64,000 nt of DNA from Imperialibacter sp040222815 (GTDB lineage Bacteria; Bacteroidota; Bacteroidia; Cytophagales; Cyclobacteriaceae): positions 124,001-188,000 of the forward strand of contig NZ_JAVKCH010000018.1 of NCBI RefSeq assembly GCF_040222815.1, read 5' to 3'. The notes under the pieces were generated by a model. It worked only from the letters and a program-made list of their open reading frames with translations, was not told the origin of the DNA and did not search any database. The number at the start of each line of letters is the position of its first letter. Position 1 is the first letter of the stretch. This document shows, piece by piece, positions 8,160 to 17,087 of this stretch. The position numbers and the translations under genes are program-made.

Positions 8160-9763
8160 TTGTTGGAAACCTTGATGTTAGCCAGCAGCCATGTGTTTGG
8201 GTCTGCTACAATACCGGCCGGCATTTGGGGTACCTCCCATTCTGCTGTTGTGCTTTCTCCCGACACCTCTATGGTTTTAATTTCGCTGATGGCTCCGTTA
8301 GTGCCTTTGATGCCAAGCTCCAGCGGCAACTTGACCGACTTGCTTAGTCCCGGGCTTTTCACCTGAACAGATAGCTTGCCCAGCTTTTTATGGTACTTCC
8401 AGCTCAGGGAAAGCTCGGGCAACAATGGCTGGAAAATCCACTGATCAAAGAACCAGCCAAGCTGCTGTCCGCTGGCTTGTTCCATCACGGCCTGAAAATC
8501 GCTCGTGAGTGCATTGGAGAATTTGTAAGTGTCGTAGTAAGTGCGCACACCCTGAAAGAAAGCCTCGTCCCCGATTTGTTTACGCAGCATGTGCAAAACC
8601 CATGCAGCTTTTTGGTAAACATTAGGGCTGAGCAGTGTTTTGATGTCGGCGATGGTGGAGTCTACAATCGGCGAGGTGGGGTATTTTGCGCGGTATTCAT
8701 TAATTTTTGGCAGCATGTGCTTCATCCCTGCCTGCAAACTGTCTTTTCCGTAGGTTGTTTCTCTGTACACTTGAGTAAAATAGGTCGCAAACCCTTCGCT
8801 GAGCCAAACATGGTGCCAGTCCTTTTCGGTAGCGGAGTTGCCAAACCACTGGTGGGCTATCTCGTGAGCGATCAGGCCTTCAATATCACGGTCACCCGAG
8901 ACCGTCTTTTCGTTATAAAAGATATTGCCGGCATTTTCCATTCCGCCAAATTTCGTTTTGGACTGCACATTGGCCAGCTTTTCGAAAGGGTATGGGCCAA
9001 TAATGTCCTGGAGAGTAGCCAATATCTCCACAGCCTGAGCATAGCGATAAAACCCTGCATTTCTGTTTTGGTGATACACCCATGATGATACGGGGATGTC
9101 GCCTACCGAGCCCACATGATCCACGGCAAAGGTGGCCGCCCCAAATACCATCACTTTAGTAGAAATGGGCACCGACTCTATCCAGTGAGTGATTTTTGTG
9201 TCGTAAGAAAGCACCGTTTCTTCCTTAAGTCGCCCGTTGGCCACAACGGTGTAATAGATCGGCGCTTCAACGATAAACTCGCAGGTGGCTTTGTCTGAAG
9301 GATGATCCACCACGGGAAGCCAGTGATGCGCCCTGTCGGGCCAGTTGTCGCCAAAGAAGGTTTTTTCGCCAAACAGGTTGGTGTCAATAATAAGTCCATC
9401 CTGCGGAGTACCCTCATACTGGATGGTCATTCTCAACGTTTCGCCTTTGCTGGCTTCTACGTTGACGATAACTCGGTTACTGTTATGCGCATAAGTGGTG
9501 GTCTTTCCATCAATATCGAGCTGGGTAATCTTCATGCCTCCCCTTGCGTCTTCATTTTGCAGGTCAAGTGCAAAAGTCTTGATGTCCTCTTTTAACAAAA
9601 CCTCAATGACAGACTTCCCGGCAATGTTGTTGGTTTCGGCAGACAGCTGCAGCCGGAAGGCATAGTGCTGCACGTCAATAGCCGGGTTCAGTGGGTAGGG
9701 GTCGCTGCCGAAGAGAAGAAACGGGCCTAGAGCGAAAAGAAGGGTGCTTAAAATGGGCTTCAT
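8156..9763 (-). CDS. M1 family zinc aminopeptidase
   Basis: 535 residues with a signal peptide (residues 1-19). The gluzincin signature is complete: GGMENAG near residue 272, HEIAHQWFGN near 298, and the third zinc ligand in LSEGFATYF near 320. It ends shortly after the catalytic domain, so it is shorter than M1 enzymes of the ERAP/PepN type (about 850 residues) and lacks their large C-terminal helical domain. A role in periplasmic peptide degradation is expected. It is the first gene of a two-gene unit with the GNAT gene. Confidence 0.9.
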   Translation of the reverse strand: MKPILSTLLFALGPFLLFGSDPYPLNPAIDVQHYAFRLQLSAETNNIAGKSVIEVLLKEDIKTFALDLQNEDARGGMKITQLDIDGKTTTYAHNSNRVIVNVEASKGETLRMTIQYEGTPQDGLIIDTNLFGEKTFFGDNWPDRAHHWLPVVDHPSDKATCEFIVEAPIYYTVVANGRLKEETVLSYDTKITHWIESVPISTKVMVFGAATFAVDHVGSVGDIPVSSWVYHQNRNAGFYRYAQAVEILATLQDIIGPYPFEKLANVQSKTKFGGMENAGNIFYNEKTVSGDRDIEGLIAHEIAHQWFGNSATEKDWHHVWLSEGFATYFTQVYRETTYGKDSLQAGMKHMLPKINEYRAKYPTSPIVDSTIADIKTLLSPNVYQKAAWVLHMLRKQIGDEAFFQGVRTYYDTYKFSNALTSDFQAVMEQASGQQLGWFFDQWIFQPLLPELSLSWKYHKKLGKLSVQVKSPGLSKSVKLPLELGIKGTNGAISEIKTIEVSGESTTAEWEVPQMPAGIVADPNTWLLANIKVSNK

Positions 9764-9832
9764 GTTGTATTTGGTTACAGCCCTAAAAGTAACGTAAAAA
9801 CGAGTGTTTTAAATCGAAAGAAGTGGAATTGA

Positions 9833-11011
9833 TCAATGGCAGGCGACCACGCCTTCAGGCAACGGGGCAATTCTCGCTGCCAGGTCTTTGTATTGGCAGG
9901 CCACCTTTTCATCGCCCACCGTCTGGTAGCAGTCGGCTCGTAGCAGGTAGATTTCCTGCGCCTTGGGCCATACATTGGCGAGCCATTTCGTTTCATGCAG
10001 GCTTTGTTCCACGTTGCCCACAAGAAGATAGCCCCTTGCTTCACCCAGAAATATATCAAGATCTTCCCGGCCCACATTCCCGCTATGTATCAATATGATA
10101 TATGCCTCTCCAAACGACGAGATGTAACTATTAATGACGACATCTGCTGCTTTATGATAGTAGTCGAGCGACGCTTCATAGTCCGATAGGTTATCCCGGT
10201 AAATCTCGGCCATGCTCTTCAGGATGTGCCGCTTTTGCAATCCCGATTGCAACAGATTGGTGTACGTGTCGATGGCGGCGTTGAATTGGTTGGTTTCTTT
10301 GTAGCATTGGGCCATCCTGAGCTTAAAGTCAAAGGATTGGTAAATCAGGTATGGTTCAGCAATCAGGTAGCTTTCGAGTGCAGAGCGGTAATCCTTTGCT
10401 TCGAAAAATACGTCGCCGTCGTGAATCACTTTGGAAAGCAGCGACTCTTTGAAATCTTTGATATATTCTTCAGTTCTATAGAAGGTCACAAAAGGAGAGA
10501 GGATTTTCAACGATTCGTCCACATGGCCAAGCTCTGCTTCTTTTACTGCCGTATCAAAAATACCCCTTCTCTCATCCAGAAGGGCTTCCATTTTCATGTT
10601 CTGGTAAAAGGCATAAGCTTGCATGGCAGCCATGATGACCGTGGCCAGTGCCAGTGAGAGGCCGAAAGCCCACAGTGTGCCCTTGTTGTTGCGCTTGAGC
10701 TCCTCGTACGAATACGTGCTCTTTTTGCCTCCTCTCGCATAAGGAGGTCGCCTGGTCTCATAGGTTTGGGAGGGAGGAGTGTATTCATACGTGGGCACGC
10801 TGTACTTGAACCGGTAGTCGTAGTTGGCCTTTTGAATAGGGTCGGATAGTACCTGGTAGGCCATGTTGATCTCCTTGAAGCGCTCCTCCATGGCAGGGTC
10901 ACCAGCATGCTTGTCAGGGTGATAGGTCATGGCCAGCTTTTTGAAAGCAGCCTTGATCTCGTAATGCCCCGCCTCTTCGGGAACGCCCAGTATTTCGTAG
11001 TAGTTGCGCAA
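9833..11011 (-). CDS. Membrane-anchored J-domain protein with TPR-like C-terminus
   Basis: 392 residues. Residues 1-70 are a complete J domain (NYYEILGVPEEAGHYEIK, with the HPD tripeptide in MTYHPDKHAGD). A basic, proline/tyrosine-rich linker is followed by a membrane segment near 115-135 (LWAFGLSLALATVIMAAMQA). The remaining 250 residues are TPR-like helical pairs (DYRSALESYLIAEPY, FNAAIDTYTNLLQSG, YEASLDYYHKAADVV). The J domain should stimulate DnaK in the cytoplasm, while the TPR part would face the periplasm if there is only one membrane pass. It has no zinc-finger or substrate-binding domain of classical DnaJ. Partner unknown. Confidence 0.88.
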   Translation of the reverse strand: MRNYYEILGVPEEAGHYEIKAAFKKLAMTYHPDKHAGDPAMEERFKEINMAYQVLSDPIQKANYDYRFKYSVPTYEYTPPSQTYETRRPPYARGGKKSTYSYEELKRNNKGTLWAFGLSLALATVIMAAMQAYAFYQNMKMEALLDERRGIFDTAVKEAELGHVDESLKILSPFVTFYRTEEYIKDFKESLLSKVIHDGDVFFEAKDYRSALESYLIAEPYLIYQSFDFKLRMAQCYKETNQFNAAIDTYTNLLQSGLQKRHILKSMAEIYRDNLSDYEASLDYYHKAADVVINSYISSFGEAYIILIHSGNVGREDLDIFLGEARGYLLVGNVEQSLHETKWLANVWPKAQEIYLLRADCYQTVGDEKVACQYKDLAARIAPLPEGVVACH

Positions 11012-11113
11012 AGGAAATTCGGTTCTGAGAAATGAATTTAGCGATTATCCTTGAAAAACGATGAGCGATGCTGTTTTGTTGCTAATTAGCGCATGTCCCG
11101 TTGATAGGGAAGG

Positions 11114-12214
11114 CTAATTCTTCATCAGTCTGATGGTTTGCTGACTGCCTCTCGACTTCATGTGTAAAAAATATACGCCAGATCGGTTGTTTTCCAGATG
11201 CATATTGAGATAATCTTCCACCACCGACGACGTCTGGTTGGCAGTCTGAAATACCACCTGCCCATCGGACGACGTAAGTGAAATTGAATCAAACGAAGAG
11301 TGCTCTGAGTCCAAGCTTACATGTCCTTTAAAGGGGTTGGGATATACAGTGGCCAGACTTGTGCCTGGTTCGGGGTTGCCGAGGTGGTGCATTACGGGGC
11401 TTATCGACTGCGTACCATCGAAATCGGTCTGGGTGATTCTGAAATAGACATTAGCTCCGCCAGCTAGATCTACGAAGCTGTAGTTGGAGATGGATTCGGT
11501 GTTGCCATTTCCTTTCACGGTGCCTATTTCCTTAAATGTCTGCGTGTTGTCGCATGATTTTTCGATTGTGAATCCTTCGTTGTTGACTTCGGAGGCAGTA
11601 GCCCATTTTACCTCAACCGACCTGCCGTCGCCCTTTTCTACCTTTGTGTAAAGCCATTCTACAGGAAGGGGGGAGCTACACCCGGTGCCGCAGCATCCGT
11701 CGGCGCAATCCGAATCACCCGACATTAAATTCGTGCCGTTTTCGTAGTAAGTGCCGGTTACTGACATCGTGCCGCTTCCAGCCACTGAGCCCAGGGGGTT
11801 ATTGTAGAAGTCACCCCCAACGGCGACGTCTCCGTCGTTTGTTAGCCAGCCAGTGGTAGGAATTAGTACAATAGTGGCCCCATTATAAAACGTGCCTGTC
11901 ATTGTAACTGTGCCAGTAGAGTTAACTGTTAGGGTACCAGTATTCACAATAATGTTGCCATTGACGATTAGGTCACCGTTAACCACTATGTGGTCATTTA
12001 TAATAAGGTCGCCGTTGATGGTCATTGTGCCATTGACAGTAAGGGTAGGGTCGCTTATTATATTACCTTGCGTAACATTGCCTGTAACGGTGCATGAGCC
12101 CGTTTGCGTTTGGTTCGTGGAGTAGTTGGCAGGGCAAGCAGCCCAGGCACTTTGGGTAGTGAACTCAACCATAAGAGCCAGATAAAAGAAAAGAGGTAGT
12201 AACAAAGCTTTCAT
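11114..12214 (-). CDS. T9SS-exported repeat protein with type A sorting domain
   Basis: 366 residues. A signal peptide covers residues 1-25 (ends AWA). Residues about 45-120 are a run of NGxxxVNGxxxI-type strands (TMTINGDLII, HIVVNGDLIV, NGNIIVNTGT), which predicts a beta-solenoid. A cysteine cluster (CADGCCGTGC) follows, then a region resembling a Bacteroidota adhesion module (EWLYTKVEKGDGRSVEVKWA, NEGFTIEKSCD). The C-terminal 80 residues contain VYPNPFKGHVSL and end GVYFLHMKS...IRLMKN, a T9SS type A sorting domain. The protein is therefore expected on the cell surface or released. No enzymatic motif is seen. Confidence 0.85.
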   Translation of the reverse strand: MKALLLPLFFYLALMVEFTTQSAWAACPANYSTNQTQTGSCTVTGNVTQGNIISDPTLTVNGTMTINGDLIINDHIVVNGDLIVNGNIIVNTGTLTVNSTGTVTMTGTFYNGATIVLIPTTGWLTNDGDVAVGGDFYNNPLGSVAGSGTMSVTGTYYENGTNLMSGDSDCADGCCGTGCSSPLPVEWLYTKVEKGDGRSVEVKWATASEVNNEGFTIEKSCDNTQTFKEIGTVKGNGNTESISNYSFVDLAGGANVYFRITQTDFDGTQSISPVMHHLGNPEPGTSLATVYPNPFKGHVSLDSEHSSFDSISLTSSDGQVVFQTANQTSSVVEDYLNMHLENNRSGVYFLHMKSRGSQQTIRLMKN

Positions 12215-13157
12215 TGAAGGAAAGATTAGTGTTGAGAATTAAACTCACTACTAAATTAGGCGCTTCGTGCGACTAACCGAAAACCGGATTTTTTTCAGAC
12301 TGTTATATCCAGGCCATGGCTGAACTATAAATTGTGAAAAACTGCAATTGATGTATCAACCTTACTCCGTTTTTTGTTGCTCGGAGTCGGCAGCAAAACA
12401 ATTGAACATTGGCTCACCAGGATAATGAAGGGTTTTCACAAACAGGTTGCGGTTTTTTTTATACTATTTCAAAAAAAGTATGTCGCATAGTACTAAATCG
12501 TATTTGCAGTAAATTTCTGGGTTTGCTCTGAGGTGCAACTGTCTGTTTTTGTTGGGGTTGGGTGGGAGAAAAGTGATGCACCGACCACATAAGAATTGCC
12601 GGGCATTGTATTGAACTTCGAAACAGACCGAGTGCCGTAGGTACGGTATATAGAAACCACGCCAGGGCGTGGCTATGGTGCGAAGGGCTGGCACCGATCG
12701 CAGTGATATTACACTCCGTCCGGGCCCCTTCAGGGCTTGCAGATCGCCAGCCGCTCCAGCACCACCAGTCCCGTTAGGGACGACATGGCGGTAACGCCAA
12801 AAGTAGGGCAGTGGAGTAGAGCGAGTGCCGTAGGTACGGTATATAAAGTATCGCCTTGGCGTGTCTGCTTCGGTGCGAAGGGCTGGCACCCTTCGCAGTG
12901 ATATTACGCCCTTACAGGGCTTGCCAGTGGCGAGACCTAGCCACACTGCGAGTCCGGTTAGGAACGACGTGGGAGGTAACGCCATTGGCTCAACGACCAG
13001 TTTCCTGGCATTTTATTTGTATCAAATAGGTGTTATAGCTAAGATAATTGTTCTTATAAAGGTGTTTTTCTGTAGAAAATGATCCACTATTCGTTAGCAT
13101 TTCACTGGTAGAAATATTCAATAGAGCCGTTTTCCTACTTACTTGACTTTGCATATT
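12215..13157. other. Gene-free interval dominated by a repeat pair
   Basis: No credible gene is present. An open frame on the minus strand (12464-12985) translates the repeats themselves, with Arg/Pro-rich text such as YRTYGTRS, and I reject it. The left part (12215-12620) shows no structure I can name. The right edge holds the promoter of the S41-like gene. Confidence 0.7.
12629..12986. repeat. Two tandem copies of a ~193-bp GC-rich repeat
   Basis: Copy 1 starts near 12629 and copy 2 near 12822. Both begin with GAGTGCCGTAGGTACGGTAT, an internal near-palindrome (GCCGTAGGTACGG), and share GGTGCGAAGGGCTGGCACC, TCGCAGTGATATTAC, CAGGGCTTGC and a GTAACGCCA end. A related fragment, GAGTGCCGCAGGTACGGC, recurs at 16203. 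This type of element is common between Bacteroidota genes. Its function is unknown. Confidence 0.8.
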
Positions 13158-14147
13158 ATGAACTTTCCAAAACGATCCTCCCTTTTCGTGGCCATGATGG
13201 CCGCAAGCCTGCTCTTTGCTGCCAGCTGCAACAAAGACGACGACCCTACCGAATTGTCAGCGGAAGCCGAGAGTTTCCTGACTGAGATTTTGGACATCAT
13301 GGAAGCCAACTCAATCAACAGGGATAAAATAGACTGGACAGTCTTTAGAGAAAAGGTATTTGCTAAGGCTATAGGAGCAAAGAGTATAGAAGATACCTAC
13401 ATCGCTGTTGAGGAGGCATTGACATTGCTGGGCGACAACCACAGCAGCTATAGAAAAAGTGGCGGAGCAGGCACTATCTTCGTTGGGCAGCTTAGCTGCG
13501 AAGGGCAAAATAATGTGCTGCCCACTATTCCGGATAACATAGGCTATGTGAAAGTGAATTTTTTTTCGGGAGGGTCTGCCGACGGAGCAGCGCTTTCCTT
13601 TGCACGAGCCATACAGTTGCAGATCAAAACTCAGGACAGCGAGGATAATATTGGCTGGATTGTGGATGTGAGAAATAATGGTGGAGGTAATATGTGGCCT
13701 ATGATAGCTGGGATAGGGCCTATCCTGGGCGAGGGAGTCGCTGGTTATTTTGTTTATCCCGACGGATCGGAAGAGTCGTGGGGATATCAAGCAGGTGCTT
13801 CGACTTTAAACGGAAGTGCCGTGACAACGCTGACCGAACCTTACGAGCTGATGAAGGATAACCCTAAGGTAGCGGTGCTGTTGAACAATGGCATTGCGAG
13901 CTCAGGCGAGATAGTGGCGATTAGCTTTATAGGTAGGGAAAATACCAAAAGCTTTGGTGAAGCTACCTGCGGATTATCCACCAGCAATACCGCTTACCAA
14001 ATCAGCGATGATTCATTGCTGATCCTCACTACGGCCTACCAGGCCGACCGGAACAAGAACGTCTTTGGTGTCCCCATAGAACCTGACGGCCCAACTAGCA
14101 GCGAGGCCTCGATCAACCGGGCAATTGCCTGGTTACAAGGGGAGTGA
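13158..14147 (+). CDS. S41 family peptidase-like lipoprotein
   Basis: 330 residues from the ATG at 13158, chosen because MNFPKRSSLF opens the signal sequence; an in-frame ATG also exists at 13143. The lipobox is LFAASC, followed by the charged NKDDDP, so it is an outer-membrane or periplasmic lipoprotein. The peptidase core shows IGYVKVNFFSGG, GWIVDVRNNGGGN (the S41 VDLRNNGGG-type strand) and NNGIASSGEIVAISF with the expected nucleophilic Ser. The C-terminus PIEPDG agrees with S41 enzymes. There is no obvious PDZ domain, making it a short member. Substrate unknown. Confidence 0.82.
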   Translation: MNFPKRSSLFVAMMAASLLFAASCNKDDDPTELSAEAESFLTEILDIMEANSINRDKIDWTVFREKVFAKAIGAKSIEDTYIAVEEALTLLGDNHSSYRKSGGAGTIFVGQLSCEGQNNVLPTIPDNIGYVKVNFFSGGSADGAALSFARAIQLQIKTQDSEDNIGWIVDVRNNGGGNMWPMIAGIGPILGEGVAGYFVYPDGSEESWGYQAGASTLNGSAVTTLTEPYELMKDNPKVAVLLNNGIASSGEIVAISFIGRENTKSFGEATCGLSTSNTAYQISDDSLLILTTAYQADRNKNVFGVPIEPDGPTSSEASINRAIAWLQGE

Positions 14148-14271
14148 GGTTGTTTCTAAGAGGTTGGCATTGCTGTTCTGATGTGAAGGTTAACTTAAGG
14201 TCATTGCTCGTGGTGTGAAGGTCGTCATCGGTCAGATGGTGTGGCTAGCTATAGGTCACTTGGCTTGCCTC

Positions 14272-15906
14272 TTACTCTCCTCCCATGGCCACTGTAAACG
14301 GCCACCCCTCAAACTGTCCGGCGTCGCCCTTGCTTACATCTGCTTCTCTGGGCCAGCATTCAAAGGTGACACTTTTGTTCTCTTTGTTGAAACGAATCAA
14401 TCCGTAGCCTGAGCCACTGGAAGGGCTTTCAGGGTTGACATAGGCATACATGGTGATCTTGTTATTGAACCCATCGAGATAGTCGCCCGTCCAGGGTAGG
14501 TTGGTAGCGGTATTCGGATGGGCACCTGCTTTTCCATCAGCAGGCCACCACCAGCGGCTGTAGTAGTTGTTGACAATGGCAGGCACTACAAATGCCCATG
14601 GGCCATCGCCAAACTCGTCGATGCCATGTTTGATCACCGTGGCCAGGTGCTGGTCGCCGGCAATGTGCACTGCACCGGCAGCCCTGATTTTCTCCAGTGC
14701 TTTGTTGCGGCCGGTCTGGGGCCAGCCGTTGGAATCGAGGTCGGCATGCAGGCGGTTGGTGGAATCGCCGTGGATGTGAGCACCACCGCAAAACCCGGTT
14801 TGCGAAAGTACCGCTTTCATCACGCCCTGGCTTTCGGCGCCCCACTGGTCAAGGAAGGCAAGCTGCCTGTCGCCCAGTAATTGCAGGCCTTCCACATCAA
14901 TGGACGCTGGGTCATAATCGGGATTGCGGATGTGATCGGGGCGTGGGCCCTGCTGCGGTATTTTTCCACCCGGACCCGATTTGAATTTGCGGTCTTCGAT
15001 GATGGCAAAGTCAACCCCGCCAACCATCAGGTTGGTGTAATACACGCCAATACCCTGCTCTATGGGCGTAGGGTCGAACGGGTCGGGCAGGTGGGCCGTT
15101 TGGCACCGCTCCACCATTTTCACATATTGATCATGATAAAAGTAGCCTCCGTCATCACCTTGCACCCGGGAAGCCTTCCTGCCATTTTCACCCCAAAGAT
15201 TGCCCTGTCCAATATCATGGTCGTCGGGGATGGTAATGCAGGGCCTGGTGCGAAAGGTCTCTTTGAACTGCTGCCCGAACTTGAGCCATGCTGCCGTGTG
15301 CTCGGTGTGGTCGTACGACTGATCGCCAGCGAAAAACATGAGGTCAGGATCCTGGAGGTTGATGTTGCGCACAAAGTTGGCCCTGTCGCCCCGGTCTCTG
15401 TTGGAATTGCAGGAAAGGGCTGCTATAGAAATATTGCTGTTATCTACCGGGTCTTTGCGAATGAGTCCTTCGAAAGTTGCTGAGTCGCCGTGAAGGAGGC
15501 GGTAGGGAGTGTCGAGGGTGCTGTCCCAATCGGTCACCCGAAACAGTGCCGACCAGCCCAGGTCGTTGACCTTCGCTGTTTGGATTTCCTTCCAGCTGCC
15601 GACTTCTTTTACTTCGAGTCGAACCTCCCGTGATTCATCGGGATATAAAGGGTAGAGCTGGGCCGAGAGCTTGAGGGTATTGTTGGACACCGTGTAAAGC
15701 CCAAAGGCCACCACTTCGCTGCGGTGCACTTTCAGGTCAATAATGGGATTGCTGGGTCGGTTCCACCAATCGTTGGTGGCCAGGGTATCGAGTTTCTCAA
15801 ATGGTGCCGTGACCAACGGCTTACTGTTGGTGTAGTCTTTTGGCTGGTTGCCTGGTGCGCAGGCAGCAAGGAGCAGGAGGAAGGGTAGGTACAAAGCGTG
15901 TTTCAT
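14272..15906 (-). CDS. PhoD-like metallophosphatase lipoprotein
   Basis: 544 residues. The lipobox is LLAAC at residues 12-16, which predicts a lipid-anchored periplasmic protein. Metallophosphoesterase motifs of the PhoD family are present: ALSCNSNRDRGD, MFFAGDQSYDH, TIPDDHDIGQGNLWGENG and HIAGDQHLATVIKHG. These supply the Asp/His/Asn metal ligands. The N-terminal beta-sandwich (residues about 30-165) is also typical. It probably hydrolyses phosphomonoesters or diesters. It converges on the S41 gene across a 124-bp gap without a clear terminator. Confidence 0.85.
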   Translation of the reverse strand: MKHALYLPFLLLLAACAPGNQPKDYTNSKPLVTAPFEKLDTLATNDWWNRPSNPIIDLKVHRSEVVAFGLYTVSNNTLKLSAQLYPLYPDESREVRLEVKEVGSWKEIQTAKVNDLGWSALFRVTDWDSTLDTPYRLLHGDSATFEGLIRKDPVDNSNISIAALSCNSNRDRGDRANFVRNINLQDPDLMFFAGDQSYDHTEHTAAWLKFGQQFKETFRTRPCITIPDDHDIGQGNLWGENGRKASRVQGDDGGYFYHDQYVKMVERCQTAHLPDPFDPTPIEQGIGVYYTNLMVGGVDFAIIEDRKFKSGPGGKIPQQGPRPDHIRNPDYDPASIDVEGLQLLGDRQLAFLDQWGAESQGVMKAVLSQTGFCGGAHIHGDSTNRLHADLDSNGWPQTGRNKALEKIRAAGAVHIAGDQHLATVIKHGIDEFGDGPWAFVVPAIVNNYYSRWWWPADGKAGAHPNTATNLPWTGDYLDGFNNKITMYAYVNPESPSSGSGYGLIRFNKENKSVTFECWPREADVSKGDAGQFEGWPFTVAMGGE

Positions 15907-15963
15907 TTAGCTAATATAGTAGACATTCGGTGTGGGCGTACAAAAAATGATGAGAAAGAGGAA

Positions 15964-16420
15964 GGTTTCACGCAGAGGCGCAGAGCCGCAAAGGGAGGAC
16001 AGCAGAGGAGGAGGTTTCACGCAGAGGCGCCGAGCCGCAAAGGGAGGACACAGAGGAGGAGGTTTCACGCAGAGCCGCAAAGCCGCAAAGGGAGGAACGC
16101 CAAGGAAGGGAAGGTTCTCGCAAACGATGCAGAGGAGTAAAGGAGGAGTTCCGTAGGGATGAAATGTGTCTAAAACCACAGGCAATACCCCAACGATGGA
16201 GCGAGTGCCGCAGGTACGGCACATCAACTACCGGAGAAGGGGGATGGCACGCCAACCAGTGTATCGTCGGTAGACGGGGGCAAGGAAGAGGAGGGTTCAC
16301 GCCGAGGACGCAAAAGGAGGGAAGTTTCTCGTAGAGGCGCAGAGTCGCCAAGGGAGGACACAGAGGACGAATACGCAAAGGTCCCAAAGGGACGTAGTTT
16401 CACGCAGAGGCCGCAAAGGG
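15964..16420. repeat. CGCAGAGGCGC-type minisatellite
   Basis: Three well-kept copies begin at 15964, 16013 and 16061 (period 48-49 bp). Each starts GGTTTCACGCAGAGGCGC (third copy GGTTTCACGCAGAGCCGC) and ends CGCAAAGGGAGGA. Degraded copies follow around 16282, 16325 and 16395. In between, 16201-16220 repeats the GAGTGCCGCAGGTACGG word found at 12631 and 12823. All six frames give low-complexity Arg-rich translations. The whole 15907-16548 interval is otherwise without genes. Confidence 0.85.
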
Positions 16421-16548
16421 GCGGAAACCTCAATGTCAGTTGGTCATTCAGCACATTGCCAGGCTCAGAAGGGTGCATTACATGCTGCTGCCATGCTCGG
16501 AATAATGACCAAAATCGTTATCTTTATCATCGTAAAAAAGGGAAGACT

Positions 16549-16779
16549 ATGCCTCACGCTATTAACAGAGATTTGCTACAGGAATTGGAAAAGCTCGGGG
16601 AAGGCCAGCAGGAGAAGGTGCTTACGTTTACCAGGGAGATGCTCACCAGCGAGGAAATGGATCGGAGAGCGAACCTTTCCGAAGAGGCTATTTCAGGAGG
16701 AAAAGTAAAATCGTTCGATCAGTTTGACAGAGGTTTTGAGGAATGGATGGCCCAGAAGAAGAAGAACGATACGAAGTAA
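16549..16779 (+). CDS. Type II antitoxin, small Glu-rich helical protein
   Basis: 76 residues from ATG 16549 (MPHAINRDLLQELEKLGEG). The protein has an N-terminal helix, QQEKVLTFTREML, then KVKSFDQFDRGFEEWMAQKK. This is the pattern of Bacteroidota antitoxins paired with RelE/ParE toxins, in which the C-terminal tail wraps the toxin. The C-terminus overlaps the toxin start by 37 bp in another frame, as in many such operons. An upstream in-frame ATG at 16456 would add residues of non-native composition, so I prefer 16549. It is intact, although its partner is broken. Confidence 0.72.
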   Translation: MPHAINRDLLQELEKLGEGQQEKVLTFTREMLTSEEMDRRANLSEEAISGGKVKSFDQFDRGFEEWMAQKKKNDTK

Positions 16780-17087
16780 TAATTACCAGTCCTGCAGAGC
16801 TGGCGTTTTACGAAGTGCTGGAGTATCTGTTTGACAACTATACATTTGATCGGGCCGAACAAGTTGCCCATTCTCTCAGAAATCTTACTAAAAGCCTTTA
16901 ACTCCTTCCAAAAAGGGGAACCATAGAATCCAGACTCAGCCATCGGGCTAACCAATACAGGTTTATTCTTTTCAGAAGAAGCCCACGAGCTGACATTAAA
17001 GTCATCTATTACATCGAGGAGAGAGAAAGGAAGGTCTATGTAACGGATTTCTTTCCAACAGAAAACGACGATAGCCAGATCGGGTAG
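16743..17087 (+). pseudogene. RelE/ParE-family toxin interrupted by an in-frame TAA
   Basis: From ATG 16743 the frame reads MDGPEEEERYEVIITSPAEL, then AFYEVLEYLFDNYTFDRAEQ, and reaches TAA at 16899-16901. Downstream in the very same frame the toxin continues: PKRGTIESRLSHRANQYRFI, then DIKVIYYIEERERKVYVTDF, with a natural stop at 17085-17087. Full length would be 114 codons, normal for ParE/RelE toxins, and the second half carries the conserved RGTIE, YRFILF and VYVTDFFPTE blocks. A single substitution creating TAA explains the lesion; no frameshift is needed. The toxin should be inactive, unless the stop is read through or is a sequencing error. Confidence 0.72.

Noticed and set aside
8390..9085. 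231-codon plus-strand frame within the M1 peptidase gene
   Set aside because: It lies antisense to a well-supported gene with complete catalytic motifs and has no domain of its own.
12464..12985. 173-codon open frame on the minus strand
   Set aside because: It translates the tandem repeats at 12629-12986 and is Arg/Pro-rich without a ribosome binding site. Both repeat copies give the same text, as expected for non-coding repeats.
15964..16110. CRISPR array
   Set aside because: The repeats are contiguous with no unique spacers of constant length, and no cas genes are nearby.
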